Shown here piece after piece: positions 11,839 through 25,797 of a DNA stretch of 64,000 nucleotides (its first letter is position 1; every line of letters begins with the position of its first letter). Under the pieces are notes generated by a model. It did not search any database. It saw only the letters and a program-made list of their open reading frames with translations, and had not been told where the DNA came from. Position numbers and translations under genes: made by a program. The stretch is from assembly GCF_018991925.1 (NCBI RefSeq), contig NW_024738608.1:1648187-1712186 (forward strand), written 5' to 3'. The stretch comes from Homarus americanus. Lineage: Eukaryota; Arthropoda; Malacostraca; Decapoda; Nephropidae.

Positions 11839-12590
11839 ACGACACACCATCTGCAACACGCCACCCATTGATATAAATCATGTAGGTATATGTACACACA
11901 CACACACATGTACACCGTCACATGTCAGAGCTTGACGTATACACTTCTCTCTTCAGTCTAGGATGTATGTAGAGGTCCTGCTTGTGTTTCAGCTACCAGA
12001 GAGTTACAGCAAAGACAAGGGTGCTTGATAGGGCGTGGGTGCTGTCAGGATAATACGAATTTGGATATCTCAGTTACAGGGTTAAATGAGAGGTGTGCTG
12101 TGTACAAGTGAAGGGAGTAACGTCAGATATTACGGGGAAAAAATTAAATCACGTTAAAATTAGGACATGAAGGATGATATATCGTGAATGTTTACATACC
12201 AGAGACAATTTAACGAAAGGATAAAAACAAAAGAGAGAGATGTGGAAAACGAATTACTAAAAACTTCAACATAGAGAATTATCATGATAATAGGCAAATA
12301 AAACAAAAGTAGATAATAAAGGCAACTGTGGATAGATACAGTGTGATAGTGGAGAAGATTAATGGACGTTCAAGTTTATGTTGAAGGAAAGTAAATTGAA
12401 TTCAAGAGGTGAATACTTGGAATAAACTAAACCAAAATACGAAGGGTTTGTCTGTCCGGTATTTAACAGAAGTGAGAAAAATAACGCACTAAAGATACAG
12501 AGTGAAAGAGAAATAAAAAATGAAGAGAAAAGTATAAAAGTTAACTAGCTGAAGGAAGTTAATGTGTTTGGAGTATTTAATAAAATGTTT
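11839..12590. other. A-rich DNA, no gene
   Basis: Purine/A-rich sequence with many stops in all frames. No repeat family or RNA is recognised. Confidence 0.4.
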
Positions 12591-12730
12591 AAGAGAAAAT
12601 AGTCACATGTAAATAAGTGTGAAGTGGAAGAGGTTTTAAGTGGAATGAAAGTAGCTTAAGAGAAAATAGTCACATGTAAATAAGTGTGAAGTGGAAGAGG
12701 TTTTAAGTGGAATGAAAGTAGTTTAAGAGG
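12591..12730. repeat. 67-bp tandem duplication
   Basis: The segment starting aagagaaaatagtcacatg at 12591 is repeated from 12658 with essentially one mismatch (agctt versus agttt). A third partial start lies at 12725. The near-identity indicates a recent event or a local assembly duplication. Confidence 0.95.
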
Positions 12731-13189
12731 AAATATATTAAACTTGGGGAACTTGGAATAAGAAAACAAGAAATGAGAATGATAATATGATAATTGGACG
12801 ACAGGAATGACTGACATGAACACCAACAAAAAATAAATAAGATGAAAATATTGAAGAAAAAAATCCAAAAGTACGTAAAAAAAAAAAAAGACAAGTAGAT
12901 GAAACAATAGGAAGAAAGCGTGGAACAGTTAAGAGAGGAGGAGGCGCTGTGGAATAAAAGAAGATGTGAAAGGGAGATGGAGAGATATTTTGACCAGCTG
13001 GTGACTGTGAGGTGAGAGGGAGATGGAGAAAACCTTTATGAATGTGAGAAATTAAATGTTTATTGTTATTTGAAGAGGAATTATAAGTGAGAAGGTTAGA
13101 TAAACTGTAAATGAGATAAATAAGGATGCTGTAAAGTATGGTGACTCACTTGAATTATAGACACCCCAGTTTATTTTGTCTTTAGATAA
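12731..13189. other. A-rich DNA, no gene
   Basis: Continues the purine-rich composition. No feature is recognised. Confidence 0.4.
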
Positions 13190-13208
13190 CCTAACCTAAC
13201 CTAACCTA
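13190..13208. repeat. short interstitial CCTAA (TTAGG) cluster
   Basis: About four tandem CCTAA units, the complement of the arthropod telomere repeat. Comparable short clusters lie near 18194-18207, 26231-26241, 26344-26357, 26579-26595 and 45466-45480. Confidence 0.8.
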
Positions 13209-14464
13209 CAGTATGTTGGATATTTAGTATTCACGTGATCAGAAAAGTGTTGTATCACCTAACCTCCTCGCGCTCTATCACAATGTAGCAATTACAAATC
13301 CTGACACAGAGAACCACTTTTTGAAAATGCATCGTTAATATTATAAACTCCCACAGAAAGCATCTGACATTTGGGTAGGTAGCTGATGAAGTCCCTTGAG
13401 GGGGGGAGAGGGAAAGGTGCCAGATGTCAGTCACATGTCATCTGAAAAATAAATCCCTCGATGATATCAGCTTTTAGTCTTTGGATGTAATAGTAACAAA
13501 ATTACCTTAATGAAGAACAACCATTTAAGTAATTATGATAAATACTTGTGAATAATTTAGTATTTACCCGTAAGACTTACGTTGTTAAGAAACAGACATG
13601 AGACAGCCACCATATGTATCTGTCGTCTCGGTAATTGGATATGGGGTACACGTGACGTCACATCAGCTGATTCTTTGTAGACAGTAGGTCAAAGTTCCGC
13701 CTGTCAGTAGTACAATAACATGACGTCACTTTACCATACAGTTATCAAAGTCTGTCGGGTGTTTGGACATAAGAGTTTAAGGCCTGGAGGTATCGTTATG
13801 TTTCTCGGGTAAAATACAACAACAGACAATATTGACGGAAGGTAAACCCAGATGCTCTCAGGACTATAACTCTTAACATCTTCAGTTAACAGAATAAAAT
13901 CTCAGTCACGTGGAATTTTGTCTACTCTCACCATGGCGGCCAAGTTACCAAAATATTGCTCAGGGAACATAGTGTTACCTAAGTGGTCATCCCTCCCACC
14001 CTCCAGCCACTAGGTGTGTTACATTATGTTAGTGAATTTAGACAAACTTTTTCCTTATGGATTAATTTGTAATAAAGGAAATTCGAATCAATGTTTAGAT
14101 TATCATTTTAAAATAAATTTATTGCACAGTGTGATAAACTATGGAGAACAGCGTTGCATTAACTTTTCCAATGTAATGTTAATAAATTGAACATTAATTG
14201 TTATAGAGTAGAAGACCAAAAATATAATACATATTTTAAAAAAGTACCTAAGACACAAGTTGGGACTCGCGTGTATAGTACCTGTTCAGTGAATCTTAAT
14301 TACCTGATAGTCAACATTTCTCTCACCTGCACATTGCGTTATGTTGCACTACCAGAGCACTTGTACTGCTGAGATAACAATAAAACTCAGAATTCCCACC
14401 GAGGTAATAAACAGTTTATTCAATCATACTTTTTCCCATATTAGTAAACGCAAACATCGAGGGA
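13209..14464. other. no recognised gene
   Basis: A/T-rich DNA with many stops. A Kozak-like accATGGCGGCC at about 13931 opens a 28-codon frame only and is not called. Confidence 0.4.
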
Positions 14465-14680
14465 TTCTGTAAACACTTGTCAATTCTCATGCATTCTGAC
14501 CTTCTCCAGAATTGTACTCGTCATCTTTACGTATGATTTACGTGTACACGGGCCATTTTAAAGGAAGCAACGTGAGAGAGAAGAAGAGAGAAAACCTGAC
14601 ACCTTTTAGTTGTTATATGTATGTAGAGGACCGCAGTGTTGTTTTTATACTGTTATAAGAATAAAAACAGGATAATGCAG
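14465..14680 (+). repeat. dispersed repeat family A, copy 1
   Basis: Shares an ordered series of words with 29820-30080 in the same orientation: ctgtaaacac, tctcatgcattc, gaccttytcc, gattgtactcgt, atgatttac, gaagcaacgt, gagaacctga and aaaaacagg. The alignment is gapped and clearly diverged. No coding potential is seen, so this is probably an uncharacterised non-autonomous transposable element. Confidence 0.7.
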
Positions 14681-16031
14681 ATTTTGATGTTTCTAGTTCT
14701 AAATAAACAGATTAAAGCAGTTTATAAATTGTGATCAGGTCAGGCCATATAACGTGTGGAGCCTTGATGCACCGACCACTCAAAGAGCTTAATTTAAAGA
14801 CCATTCAGAAAGCTTGGTTTAATGTTCACTCAGATAACATTATAATTCAACACTCGGCATCTGCCATTATTTTTTTCTATATACAAATAAGACTCCAGTC
14901 ACGACCAGCTGACGTCACCGAGGCCGGGCGTCACACTAGGGAGTATACTGTATATATCCTCCTTTCTTGTGTGTGTATGTTTGTGAATGGTAGTTTTTTA
15001 CAGCCACTCACGAGTGTTTTGTTCCCTCTACTGTTACCCCCTCACCCGGGTGTCAGGCAGACGTTCCCTTCTCTCCGTAGATACAAACCCATTGTGTCTT
15101 AGATAAATATTTAAAAAAAGTAAAAAATTCAGTGTTTTTTGAGTATCATGCCCAAAAAAAATAATACTTGGTGTCTTATGAAATTGGTGGGAAAAAATGA
15201 AGTATATGACTTCATTTATTTTGACATCGTTTCCGTTTACTCTCCGTGATGAAGGAGGACATAACCACTGGTCGGGGTCTGCTTGGTCTATTTACTGTTA
15301 CATGGACCAGGTCTTTCTATGTGCTCACTGCCTGGTCATATCCCTCCCACCACACCGGGGATTATTATCATTAAAATATATTAATCTTCTAAATCAAATA
15401 AAAGTAAATGTAACTAGCGCCGAGACACACACCAGCACGGCCCCCGCCTGGCCCGACTGCTGCACAACACCACCTTGTAATCTGGCCAGGCCGCCGCCCC
15501 CACCCCCATCACCCTGCATCGCCGCCACCCAACACCGCCGCCACCACTCCTACCCAACCTGTCATGATCCCTGATGACACATATTAACTCCGCACCATGA
15601 TACACTTCTCTTATACAGCTTCCATCTTTGTTTGTCTAACACTTTACTGCCCCTGTGACTAGTTGTTACACCGAGGCAATATTGTCGAGTCTCTGTTGAC
15701 CTTCTTAATGTTCAACAGGTAAACCTCACCTGTTGTCTCTTATTATTCTCCAGATTTACTACATATTATGTAATTTTCTTGTGTTATTGAAGAAGGTAAA
15801 AAAAAAGTCTTTCCCGCCACCTGTAGTGTGTCCGGGGTGAGCGTGGTAACAAAGGTGTGATAGGGTGGGTGGTGGGGGTGATGCAGCCCAGAACAGGATA
15901 ATCACCGGGTTACGACTATGTCATCTGCCTATCATGAGTTTGGCCGGAATTTCCTCATCATGTAGCTTATTACTGTTTTTGCCCTGACAAGGCGATCACT
16001 TTCTCGTCCTTGTGTGTTATTATGAACCCCC

Positions 16032-16035
<4 letters not shown>
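14681..16035. other. no recognised gene; a CpG-richer patch at 15415-15560
   Basis: The patch at 15415-15560 is C-rich (gccgccgcccccaccccc-like) and stands out against A/T-rich surroundings. It could be regulatory or simply low-complexity. A 125-residue frame across it is not recognisable as protein. Confidence 0.4.

Positions 16036-16100
<65 letters not shown>
16036..16100. repeat. (CA)n microsatellite
   Basis: About 65 bp of uninterrupted CA. Confidence 0.98.
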
Positions 16101-16102
<2 letters not shown>

Positions 16103-17379
16103 GCATCATCATATAGGGGTGTGAACAGTGAAATAAAGACTCTGGTTAAGAGGGAGGAACAAATCAAACACTTTGGAAAGACTTACTCGAGAGGAGGAGG
16201 GTGAAAGGAGCGGGGTGTGGCCAGGTGGTATGGACGTACTGAGGATGGATAAAAAAAGTGTAATGATGAAGAAGGTAGGTGAGGAGAAGACCAGGATGGA
16301 GATGGAAGAATCGGGAGAAAGATGGACGTCCGGTGTGCGGGAATGAGTGGACAGCTTGGCGTCAAGTGGTTATGGGGAAAGGACGGGTATGGTGATGGGT
16401 GACGTTAGGCTGTGTGAACCGACGGGAGTAAACCAGAGTTATGACACATCCCCGAGAGCTGTAAGAGCCACAGTGTAACGACAAATGGACAGAAAATGTG
16501 CGTGTATATTTACTTTTGTTTCAACTCACTTTGTATTAACCGAAAAAAGTCCTGACAGTAATATCAATGTAAATAAATAAAAGTATCGAAGAGAGCCAGA
16601 GATAATGGTCAGGCTCATTAAAAACATACATGCAGTCACTATAATAACATTAATTCACTATTAATCTTCATCTTGAGCACCTGGACAAACACAGAAGGAG
16701 GGGGGATGGGGGGGGAGGAACAAAGATAAACTGTGCTAAACTTTATGTTCACGAGTCTGTGTTGTACAAGTGTAGTACACAACACCGCGGGCGAGCACGA
16801 CGGGTGTCTCAGATGTTTTGTAAGTAGAAGTAAAATTTTAAATAATGGTAGTTTAGTGGTAATAATAGTAGTAGTAGTAGTAGTAATCAAAGCAACTTGT
16901 CATTGGTATTAGCAACTGTTTATATTACAGTAGTTATAAAAATGTCTGTTAAAATTTATAATAGTAATAATAACAATCTTATTTCTATTGTATCCACAGA
17001 TGTATAAGACAAACACACAGACACTTATTGTTAGTAGTTGCCACAAGAACATAACTATTAGACGGCTATAATCAAGATCTACCTGTTAAATTACTTTAAC
17101 ACCTGCAGAACCCAAAAGAAAAATCCCCAGGTAGAACTAATCAAGATAATAGCAGTGGTAGAAAATCATTAACAATACTAACATTAGCAATTGTTGACAG
17201 TTGTAAAGATCGTCAGTGTAGGGGAGACGCTCACACGCTACCCCGCCTCACAGCTGCTGTATGTGTTGACCCCACCTGCCCACACGTGTTGTTTGGTCCG
17301 GTTAAGATTATGGGTGGTAGTGGCCGGCCGTCGTTACCTGCGACACTGTGAAGGTGTGAGTTTAAGAGGGAAAGGGTAA
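16101..17379. other. no recognised gene; small (TAG)n at 16864-16886
   Basis: A purine-rich stretch at 16185-16380 is followed by A/T-rich DNA with a short (TAG)n run. No coding or RNA feature is recognised. Confidence 0.4.
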
Positions 17380-17605
17380 TAGTGGTGATTGATACAGCTG
17401 CAACACCAGTAGTGGGAATAGCAACAACAGTAATAGAAATAATAAGAATAGCAGCAACACCAGTAATAGAAACGGTAACAGAAGTAGTAAGAATAGTAAC
17501 AACAGTAGTAATAATAGTAACAGCAATAATAGAAACAGAAGGAACAGTAGCATCAGTAAGAACAACAACGAACACAGAAACAGCAACAGCAGCATCTTGA
17601 CCAAA
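17380..17605. repeat. degenerate (AAY)/(AGY) trinucleotide tract
   Basis: Continuous agcaacaacagtaatagaa and agtagtaataatagtaac words with a period of three. Frames of 72-145 residues are open on both strands for this reason and encode only Thr/Val/Ile-rich or Leu-rich low-complexity peptides. Confidence 0.7.
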
Positions 17606-18397
17606 ACAGCAGTAACAGCAACATGAGTGGTGGGCCATATTAGGGTGGTAACAAGGAACACTAAACACTGATGATTCATATAAGCTTAATTAACTTTTAC
17701 TTATCGTATGCTTTAATCTCAGTGTTAATCAAACCAGCACTAGGAAGACACCTTTACGTATGAGAAGAAGAACTGAGAGAAACAGAGAGACAGAGACAAA
17801 GAGACAGAGAGATAGAAAGGGAAGAGAGAGAGTAAATAAAAATAAATTAGTCGCCTCAAAACAGACAACATTACCTCCTGCTTGCCTTCAGAGATGTGAC
17901 CTGCACGCTCCATCCATCGTGCTTGGTAGTCATGTAAAAAATAGTTGAATTCACTAAAATGAAGTTGCAGAAATCGTGGCAAAGAATTCTTGTTGTTGTT
18001 TTTTTATTCGTCTAGACCTGAAGATTGGTGGTGTGTGTGTGGGCGATTTTCTTGGTAACTGATAATAGGAAAAAGGTGAAGTTTTTTTTCCCGGATTGGT
18101 AGTAAATGAAATACACGACTCATAAGCACATTAAATAAAAATACTAAAACTGAACATTAAATCATGAAAATGTATTTAGATTGATGGGTTAGCGTTAGGT
18201 TAGGTTACTGTTATCTCACTGGATGTCTCAAGTCTAAGATGCTCCTTCTCTCAAAACTTTCTCACATTCAAAGTCTCAAGGATTCATGGTCCTAAGAATC
18301 CCATTTGTCATTTCAATCTGACATCTCGGTGCGCTGTGTGGGGGTGGGGGAGGGGGGGGTCAGGTCGAGTGTCAGGGAAGGTAGAGAATGTCAGGAG
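17606..18397. other. no recognised gene; GA-rich tract at 17765-17835
   Basis: The purine tract is built from gagagacagag words. The remainder is A/T-rich and featureless apart from a short TTAGG cluster at 18194-18207. Confidence 0.4.
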
Positions 18398-18668
18398 AGG
18401 TCGTGTGTCAAGGGAAGGTCGTGTGTCAAGGGAAGGTCGTGTGTCAAGGGAAGGTCGTGTGTCGGGGGAAGGTCATGTGTCAGGAGAGAGTCGTGTGTCA
18501 GGAGAGGGTCGTGTGTCAGGGGAAGGTCGTGTATCAAGGGAAGGTCGTGTGTCGGGGGAAGGTCGTGTATCAAGGGAAGGTCATGTGTCAGGGAAAGGTC
18601 ATGTGTCAGGAGAGAGTCGTGTGTCAGGAGAGGGTCGTGTGTCAGGGGAAGGTCGTGTATCAAGGGAG
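18398..18668. repeat. 18-bp minisatellite, about 15 copies
   Basis: The unit ggtcgtgtgtcaagggaa (18 bp) alternates with variants ggggg(aa) and aggaga(g). Because 18 is a multiple of three, frames of about 90-145 residues run through several frames and both strands as periodic peptides. A higher-order block of about 144 bp (with the agagag, ggagag and ggggaa variants in the same order) occurs twice, near 18475-18540 and 18600-18662. Confidence 0.95.
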
Positions 18669-19439
18669 CTTAATTATGCATTGCACAGATACTTTCAATA
18701 GTTGTTGTGATGTAATAAGAATGATAGCTGGACAGACAACGCTACGAGACCCAGCTGACCCAGGAGAAGCAGCAGAGATAGACAAAACGCTGAGGGCCAG
18801 GGTATTTCAGACGGCGTTGCCTCTGTCGTGATGGAAGAACCAACGTTAGCACTAAAAGTAACTCCTAAATACAGTATTAGTAGTGTAAGGTGGCGTTAAA
18901 CAGTGAACGTAACAATGTAGTCCCACAAAAAATAGGCAGAGAGGAGATGAAAAACGATCGTACTGAGAAATATGAGGAGTAGGTTGATCATCCCTCACAC
19001 GTAACCCACAACAAGACCCACAAACATCTTCTCGGGTGAGTGTGATGAGTAACTACCACGATATTATGTAACTAGAGGAGAGGGAATTAGCAAACAAAGC
19101 GCAGCGCGGAACAATCAATAATAATCACGTATATCATCCAACAATACAACAACTGGACAGTAAACTGGGACTGGTTTGTTAGCTCGGGAGTTTTACGGCA
19201 CTGGTTCACCTTGGAGTAGAATCACATGTTCGGAATTCCCTTGTTCGACACGCAAGAAATCGAACCCAATTCCATTGTTCCTGGAGGATCCGGGCCACAA
19301 CCTCCATCACTACCTTGGGGTCGTCCCTCCTACTGTTAATTATAGGGCCGTTCGACTCTATTTAACAGAGGGATGTGTGACGTTTTGCAGCTCCCTGGTA
19401 ATAGACATCAACCTATGAGCGGCAGGGGTATTAGGTAGC
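18669..19439. other. no recognised gene
   Basis: Mixed-composition DNA. An 80-residue frame at 19176-19418 (+) has balanced composition but no family is recognised; it could be a remnant of a transposable-element ORF. Confidence 0.35.
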
Positions 19440-20000
19440 TCTATCTTGATGGCTACATTTATGGTATTGGTAGCGGCGGTGAGATTAGTAGTTGCTGCTG
19501 TCCTTGTTACTGTAGTTGTTTGTACATGTATCTGGCTTCTTTGTTGTCGTTGTGGTTTTACGTTAGTTTTTTTTATAGCTTAATAGTTGTTACTCAATTT
19601 GATTGTGGTTTTTTTTATGAAATACTAATAAGGAAGGTTGTAACAGTGGCAGTTGTAGTAGTGGTGATTGTAATAATATCGTTAATCGTAGTACAACAGT
19701 AATGGTAAAAGTTAAAAGTATAGTTATTATAATCGCAATACCAGAAATTAAATATTTAACAGAGGATTTGCTAGTAGTATTTGTTGTAGTAGCGTTAATA
19801 TATTGTAACAGTAGTAGTAGTAATAGCAATAGTGGTAATAGCACTAATAATAATAGTAGTAGTAGTCAAAATAAAATAATAAAGGTATATGACACCATAG
19901 TAGTGATAGTATAAGCAGTGGATATAATACAACAGTAACAGCAGTAGTAGTTAAACTAATAGTATCGACAATAGTAGCAGTAGCAATAGTAATGGTAATT
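19440..20000. repeat. degenerate (TAG)/(TAA)/(GTA) trinucleotide region
   Basis: Dense gtagtagt, gtaataat, aacagtagtag and agcaatagt words in loose period three. Open frames on both strands (Val/Ile-rich or Leu-rich) are artefacts of this periodicity. Confidence 0.6.
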
Positions 20001-20386
20001 GTAATAGAAGTCCCGTATCCACAATGTACCCCCAGAATAAATATCACATTTGGTGGCTGAAACTGTTTTTGGAACTCTCCGAACTTCCCACAATTAAAAC
20101 AACTTAGGTGCCCTTAAAGCAAAGAGAGTGGGGACTTTTTCTTCCTCGCTGCTCGTTTTCTTCTCCTGAGCAATAAGTTAAGTTGTTGACGAAGTTTTCC
20201 TCAGGTTTTTGTGGTTGTAATATATTTTAATTTTCTTAAGATGGACTGTATGGCCAGGTAGGGGTGTTGCAATGAACTATATATTGTAATATTGCATTTA
20301 TATGTATTAGAATTATCATAACGAGTAGAATATTAAGTTTTTAATGTGCATCTGATGTACAAACTATCTGTACTAGGTAGGGAGGT
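20001..20386. other. no recognised feature
   Basis: A/T-rich sequence without recognisable coding or repeat content. Confidence 0.4.
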
Positions 20387-20500
20387 GGAGGGGGTAATGA
20401 ATTTCAGAATGAACACTGCGATTCTTGCTATCTCGGTAGGGTTCCCAAAAATCCTTCGTTCGTTGTCATATTTTCTCAACACAATTTTGTATAGATAATT
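20387..20500 (+). repeat. dispersed repeat family B, copy 1
   Basis: Aligns with 25798-25915 in the same orientation through atgaatttcagaatgaac, actgygmytcytg, tctcggtagggtt, aaaatccttcg and caattttgt. About 110 bp is shared at roughly 80% identity by eye. Neither copy encodes a protein. Confidence 0.75.
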
Positions 20501-21339
20501 TTTGGAGTGACTGTACATAACACAAGATACACATAAAGAAACAGGTAAAGGGAGAGACACAGCAGTCAAGCCTTGTCGTTGTGGTTGACTGTGAGAGTGT
20601 TGATGTTTTGCTGTACACTGAAGGCCAGGAGACAGACTATTTAACATGTTGGTTTACGTGAACTGTGGCTTAAGTTTAAGATCGGTGGAATGACGAAGCT
20701 CCTGTCAGTGTATTCATTATATGAGCCAGACATGTGTTAGGTTTATATCAAGCTACATATTCTGACGGGATATTATTGAACAGGAAGAATGTTAGAAATA
20801 AGCTACGACGAATGCAGATTTAGCGCCATACAAGATACTAGAGAAATTGCGAGCCCTTTCAGTGAACCTGTTCTAGGGACTGAAAATCAACTCGTAAACG
20901 TGTGGAAGAAGAAGACAAAGGAAGAGACGCTTGATGACCTTCACTTAACGCTGCTTAAAGGTTCTTGGAAGCTGGATGATCTTCCTCTACATCTTTAATC
21001 AAGGTTCACATGATATTTGACTCTTGATGGAAGTTTGGTTATCCTTGTGGCTCTCGCTAGACTGAGGTGGACAGGACAATTTCACAGAAACTTTTATACA
21101 ATGCCGGACTATATATCAACATGGCGGCTTCACCTCACGTAGCGATGGCGGGTGTAAGTGATCAATTCTTAGATAAACAACATAATGCAAATATATCAAT
21201 AGCACCATTAGCCTCGCCCCATCCCCCCCACCCACCCACCCCTCCCACCCACCCCTGGTCACCAAACACCACCTGAGTGTAAATGTCATCAGTGTCGGGA
21301 AAAAAATATACCGAGGAAATGATGGTGCAGGTTACGGGG
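20501..21339. other. no recognised gene; possible first-exon-like motif at 21120-21160
   Basis: At 21121 a Kozak-like caacATGGCGGC opens eleven codons (M-A-A-S-P-H-V-A-M-A-G) followed by GTAAGTG, a good splice-donor match. No downstream exon is recognisable, so this is noted without being called. A ccaccc-rich patch follows at 21220-21255. Confidence 0.3.
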
Positions 21340-21535
21340 AGGACGGCCACACCACTCAAGACCACACCCGGCCACACCACTCAAGGCCATACCAGTCACA
21401 CCACTCATAGCCACTCTAGCCACACCATTCAAGGCCACACAAGCCACACCACTCAGGTCCACTTTAGCCACACCAACCAAGGCCATACAAGCCACACCAC
21501 TCAGGGCCACACCAGCCACCTCCTCCCTCAGGTAC
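21340..21535. repeat. degenerate ~24-30-bp minisatellite
   Basis: The words cacaccactcaaggccac, cataccagtcacacc and cacaagccacaccactc recur at 24-30 bp, about eight copies. Open frames on both strands (Thr/His/Ser-rich) reflect the repeat. Confidence 0.8.
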
Positions 21536-22545
21536 CCTCCTCTACCACATTCTCTATTCACTTTAGTTCACTCAATGTTGTCCTGGACGAAGGCGCTCTG
21601 CTTGTGTGTCCATGTAAGTCCCTGACACCACAGCGGGCTGCCAGTGACTCTGTAAGCCAACGTAACGTCTTCATATATATATGAACTTCATACATAAAAT
21701 TTACCCCTGTAACTGAGGATACATTAATGCATCTAAGTAGATCACATAAGCCAAGGAAAATAGCAACATAGCGTCGAGATTGCATTAAGACTCTTCCGTA
21801 ACTATAGATAATTTTTCTTGTACAGGATTCTAAAAAAAAAAGTGTTAGTTTTTCCTCGTCACTGGATATAAGAGAATGCTACTTGATACAGCACAGTCTC
21901 TGCGTGAGTCTGTAATATTAGCACTGTTTCGACGGCCACCTTTACGACGTAGTATTAGTGACACTTACCTGTAAATGATGTAATTCCAGGTCTCTGTATA
22001 GAGGAAAATTAACGTGGGAGCCTCCAAAGACCTGGTACCTGCGTTAACATACTCGGAGATCAATATGTATAGACTTACCCAAAATAGGGATGTCTGAACG
22101 TCTAAATGGTAACGAAGTCGAGCTGAAATTGTCCCTAACTTCTTCCTGTATCCTCTCTCGCATCCTCTCTCAGTTAGGGGGAAGATTGTTACAAATGTTT
22201 AAGAATCCCGGCTGTTGGGAGGACGCGGTGCGGGGTACAGACATTGCACTAAACTTTAACTGAGGATAAGACAACACAAGTCAAGGTGAAGTCACGGGGC
22301 AATTTCGGCGTCATTTTGGTTGCAATCTTTGTGTCGAGGATTAAGTGAGACAGCTGGAGGAGTTCTCAGATCTCCAGTTAGAGATAAGACTTAACGTAGG
22401 AGCCTTTGAGACTCCTGGCATAGGAGGATGAACAGCGGGGTAAGAGGATCGTGACAATGGCGCCGCAGACGATGTTGCAGCGGCTTGATGGATGGAATAA
22501 TGTGGCGCTGTGGACGGCACTTCATACATGAGGGAGATATATTAC
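21536..22545. other. no recognised gene
   Basis: Mixed-composition DNA. No coding, RNA or repeat signal is recognised. Confidence 0.4.
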
Positions 22546-24395
22546 GAGGCGGTGAGGGGGGGAGCACGTGAGGGAGGCGCTGTGGGGAGCACGTGAAGGA
22601 GGTGCTGTGGGGAGCACGTGAGAGAGGCGCTGTAGGGGAGCACGTGAGGGAGGTGCTGTGGGGGAGGGAGGGAGGCGCTGTGGGGAGCACGTGGGGAGGC
22701 GCTGTGGGGGGCACTGGGAGGGGGAGCACGTAGGGGAGCACGTGGGGAGGCGCTGTGGGGAGCACGTGAGGAGGTGCTGTGGGGAGCACGTGGGGAGCAC
22801 GTGAGGGAGGCGCTGGGGGGCACGTGGGAGGTGCTGGGGGCACGGGAGGGGCGCTGTAGGGAGCACGTGGGGGAGGCGTGGGGAGCACGTGGGGAGGCGC
22901 TGTGGGGAGCACGTGAAGGAGGTGCTGTGGGGGACACGTGGGGAGGCGCTGTAGGGAGCACGTGAGGGAGGCGCTGTGGGGACACTGGGGAGCACATGGG
23001 GAGGCGCTGTGGGGGACACGTGAAAGAGGCGTTGTGGGGAGTACGTGAAGGAGGTGCTGTGGGAGGACACGTGAGGGACGTGCTGTGGGAACACGAGGGA
23101 GGCGCTGTGGGGAGCACGTGATGGGGGAACACGTGAAGGAGGCGCTGTGGGGAGCACGTGGGGGTGCTGTGGGAGCACGAAGGAGGCGCTGTGGGGAGCA
23201 CGTGAGGGGCGCTGGGGGAGCACGAAAGAGGCGTTGTGGGGAGTACGTGAAGGAGGTGCTGTGGGGGACACGTGAAAGAGGCGTTGTGGGGAGTACGTGA
23301 AGGAGGTGCTGTGGGGGACACTTGAGGGAGGCGCTGTGGGGACACGTGGGGAGACGCTGTGGGGAACACGAGGGAGGCGCTGTGGGGACGCAGGGAGGCG
23401 CTGTGGGGAGCACGTGATGGGGGAGCACGTAAAGGAGGCGCTGTGGGGAGCACGTAAAGGAGGCGCTGTGGGGAGCACGTGAGGGGCGCTGTGGGGAGCA
23501 CGTGAAGGAGGCGCTGGGGGGGCACATGGGGAGGCGCTGTGGGGACCACGGAGGAGGCACTGTGGGGGAGCACGTGAAGGAGGCGCTGTGGGGAGCACAT
23601 GAGGGGAGGCGTGGGGGAGCACGTGAAGGGAGGCGCTGTGGGAGCGTGAGGGGGCGCGTGGGGAGCACGTGAGGAGGCGCTGTGGGGAGCACGTGAAGGA
23701 GGCGCTGTGGGGAGCACGTGAGGGAGGCGCTGTGGGGAGCACGTGAAGGAGGGCGCTGTGGGGAGCACAGAGGGGAAGGCGCTATGGGGAGCACTTGGGA
23801 GGCGCTGTGGGGGCACGTGGAAGGAGGCGCTGTGGGGAGCACGTGAGGAAGGCGCTATGGGGAGCACTTGAGGGAGGCGCTGGGGAGCACGTGAAGGAGG
23901 CGTGGGGAGCACATGGGGAGGCGTGGGGAGCACGTGAAGGAGGCGCTGTGGGGAGCACGTGAGGGGCGCCGTGGGAGCACGTGGGGAGGCGCTGTGGGGG
24001 ACACTTGAGGGAGGCGCTGTGGGGTGGGGGAGGCGCTGTGGGGGACACTGCTGGGGAGTGGGGAGGCGGAGTGGGGAGGCGCTGTGTGGGGAGGCGCTGT
24101 GGAGAGGAGGTAGGCGTGGGGGCACATGGGGAGGCACTGTGGGGAGCACGTGAGGGAGGCGCTGTGGGGGACAGGTGGACACGTGAGGGAGGCGATGTGG
24201 GGACACGTGGGGAGGCACTGTGGGGAGCACGTGAGGGAGGCGCTATGGGTGACACGTGTGGGGAGCGCTGTGGGTGACACGAGGGAGGCTCTATGGGTGA
24301 CTGTAGGGGAGGCACTTGAGGGAGGCGCTGTGGGTGACACGTGAGGGAGGCGCTGTGGGTGACACGTGAGGGAGGCGCTGTGGGGAGCACTTCAG
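22546..24395. repeat. large G-rich 25-bp minisatellite with an E-box in most units
   Basis: The unit is about 25 bp, ggaggcgctgtgggga followed by gCACGTGag, repeated about 70 times over 1.85 kb with many 1-6 bp indels. Variants replace gagcacgtg with gacacgtg, gcacttg or gcacatgg. The palindrome CACGTG (canonical E-box) is kept in several dozen units. The plus strand is strongly G-rich with runs of 4-6 G spaced by short loops. Frames of 160-560 residues on the minus strand (Pro/Ser/Ala/His-rich periodic peptides) arise from the array and overlap one another in all three frames, so they are not genes. Confidence 0.97.

Positions 24396-25797
<1,402 letters not shown>

Noticed and set aside
21067..21276. 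First coding exon with ATGGCGGCT and a GTAAGTG donor
   Set aside because: Only 11 codons, no promoter elements recognised and no downstream exon. ATGGCGGC words also occur at 13931 and 27557, so chance is likely.
22391..24390. Open frames of 160-560 residues on the minus strand (Pro/Ser/Ala/His-rich)
   Set aside because: They translate the 25-bp minisatellite, are open in all three frames at once, and have no start or domain context.
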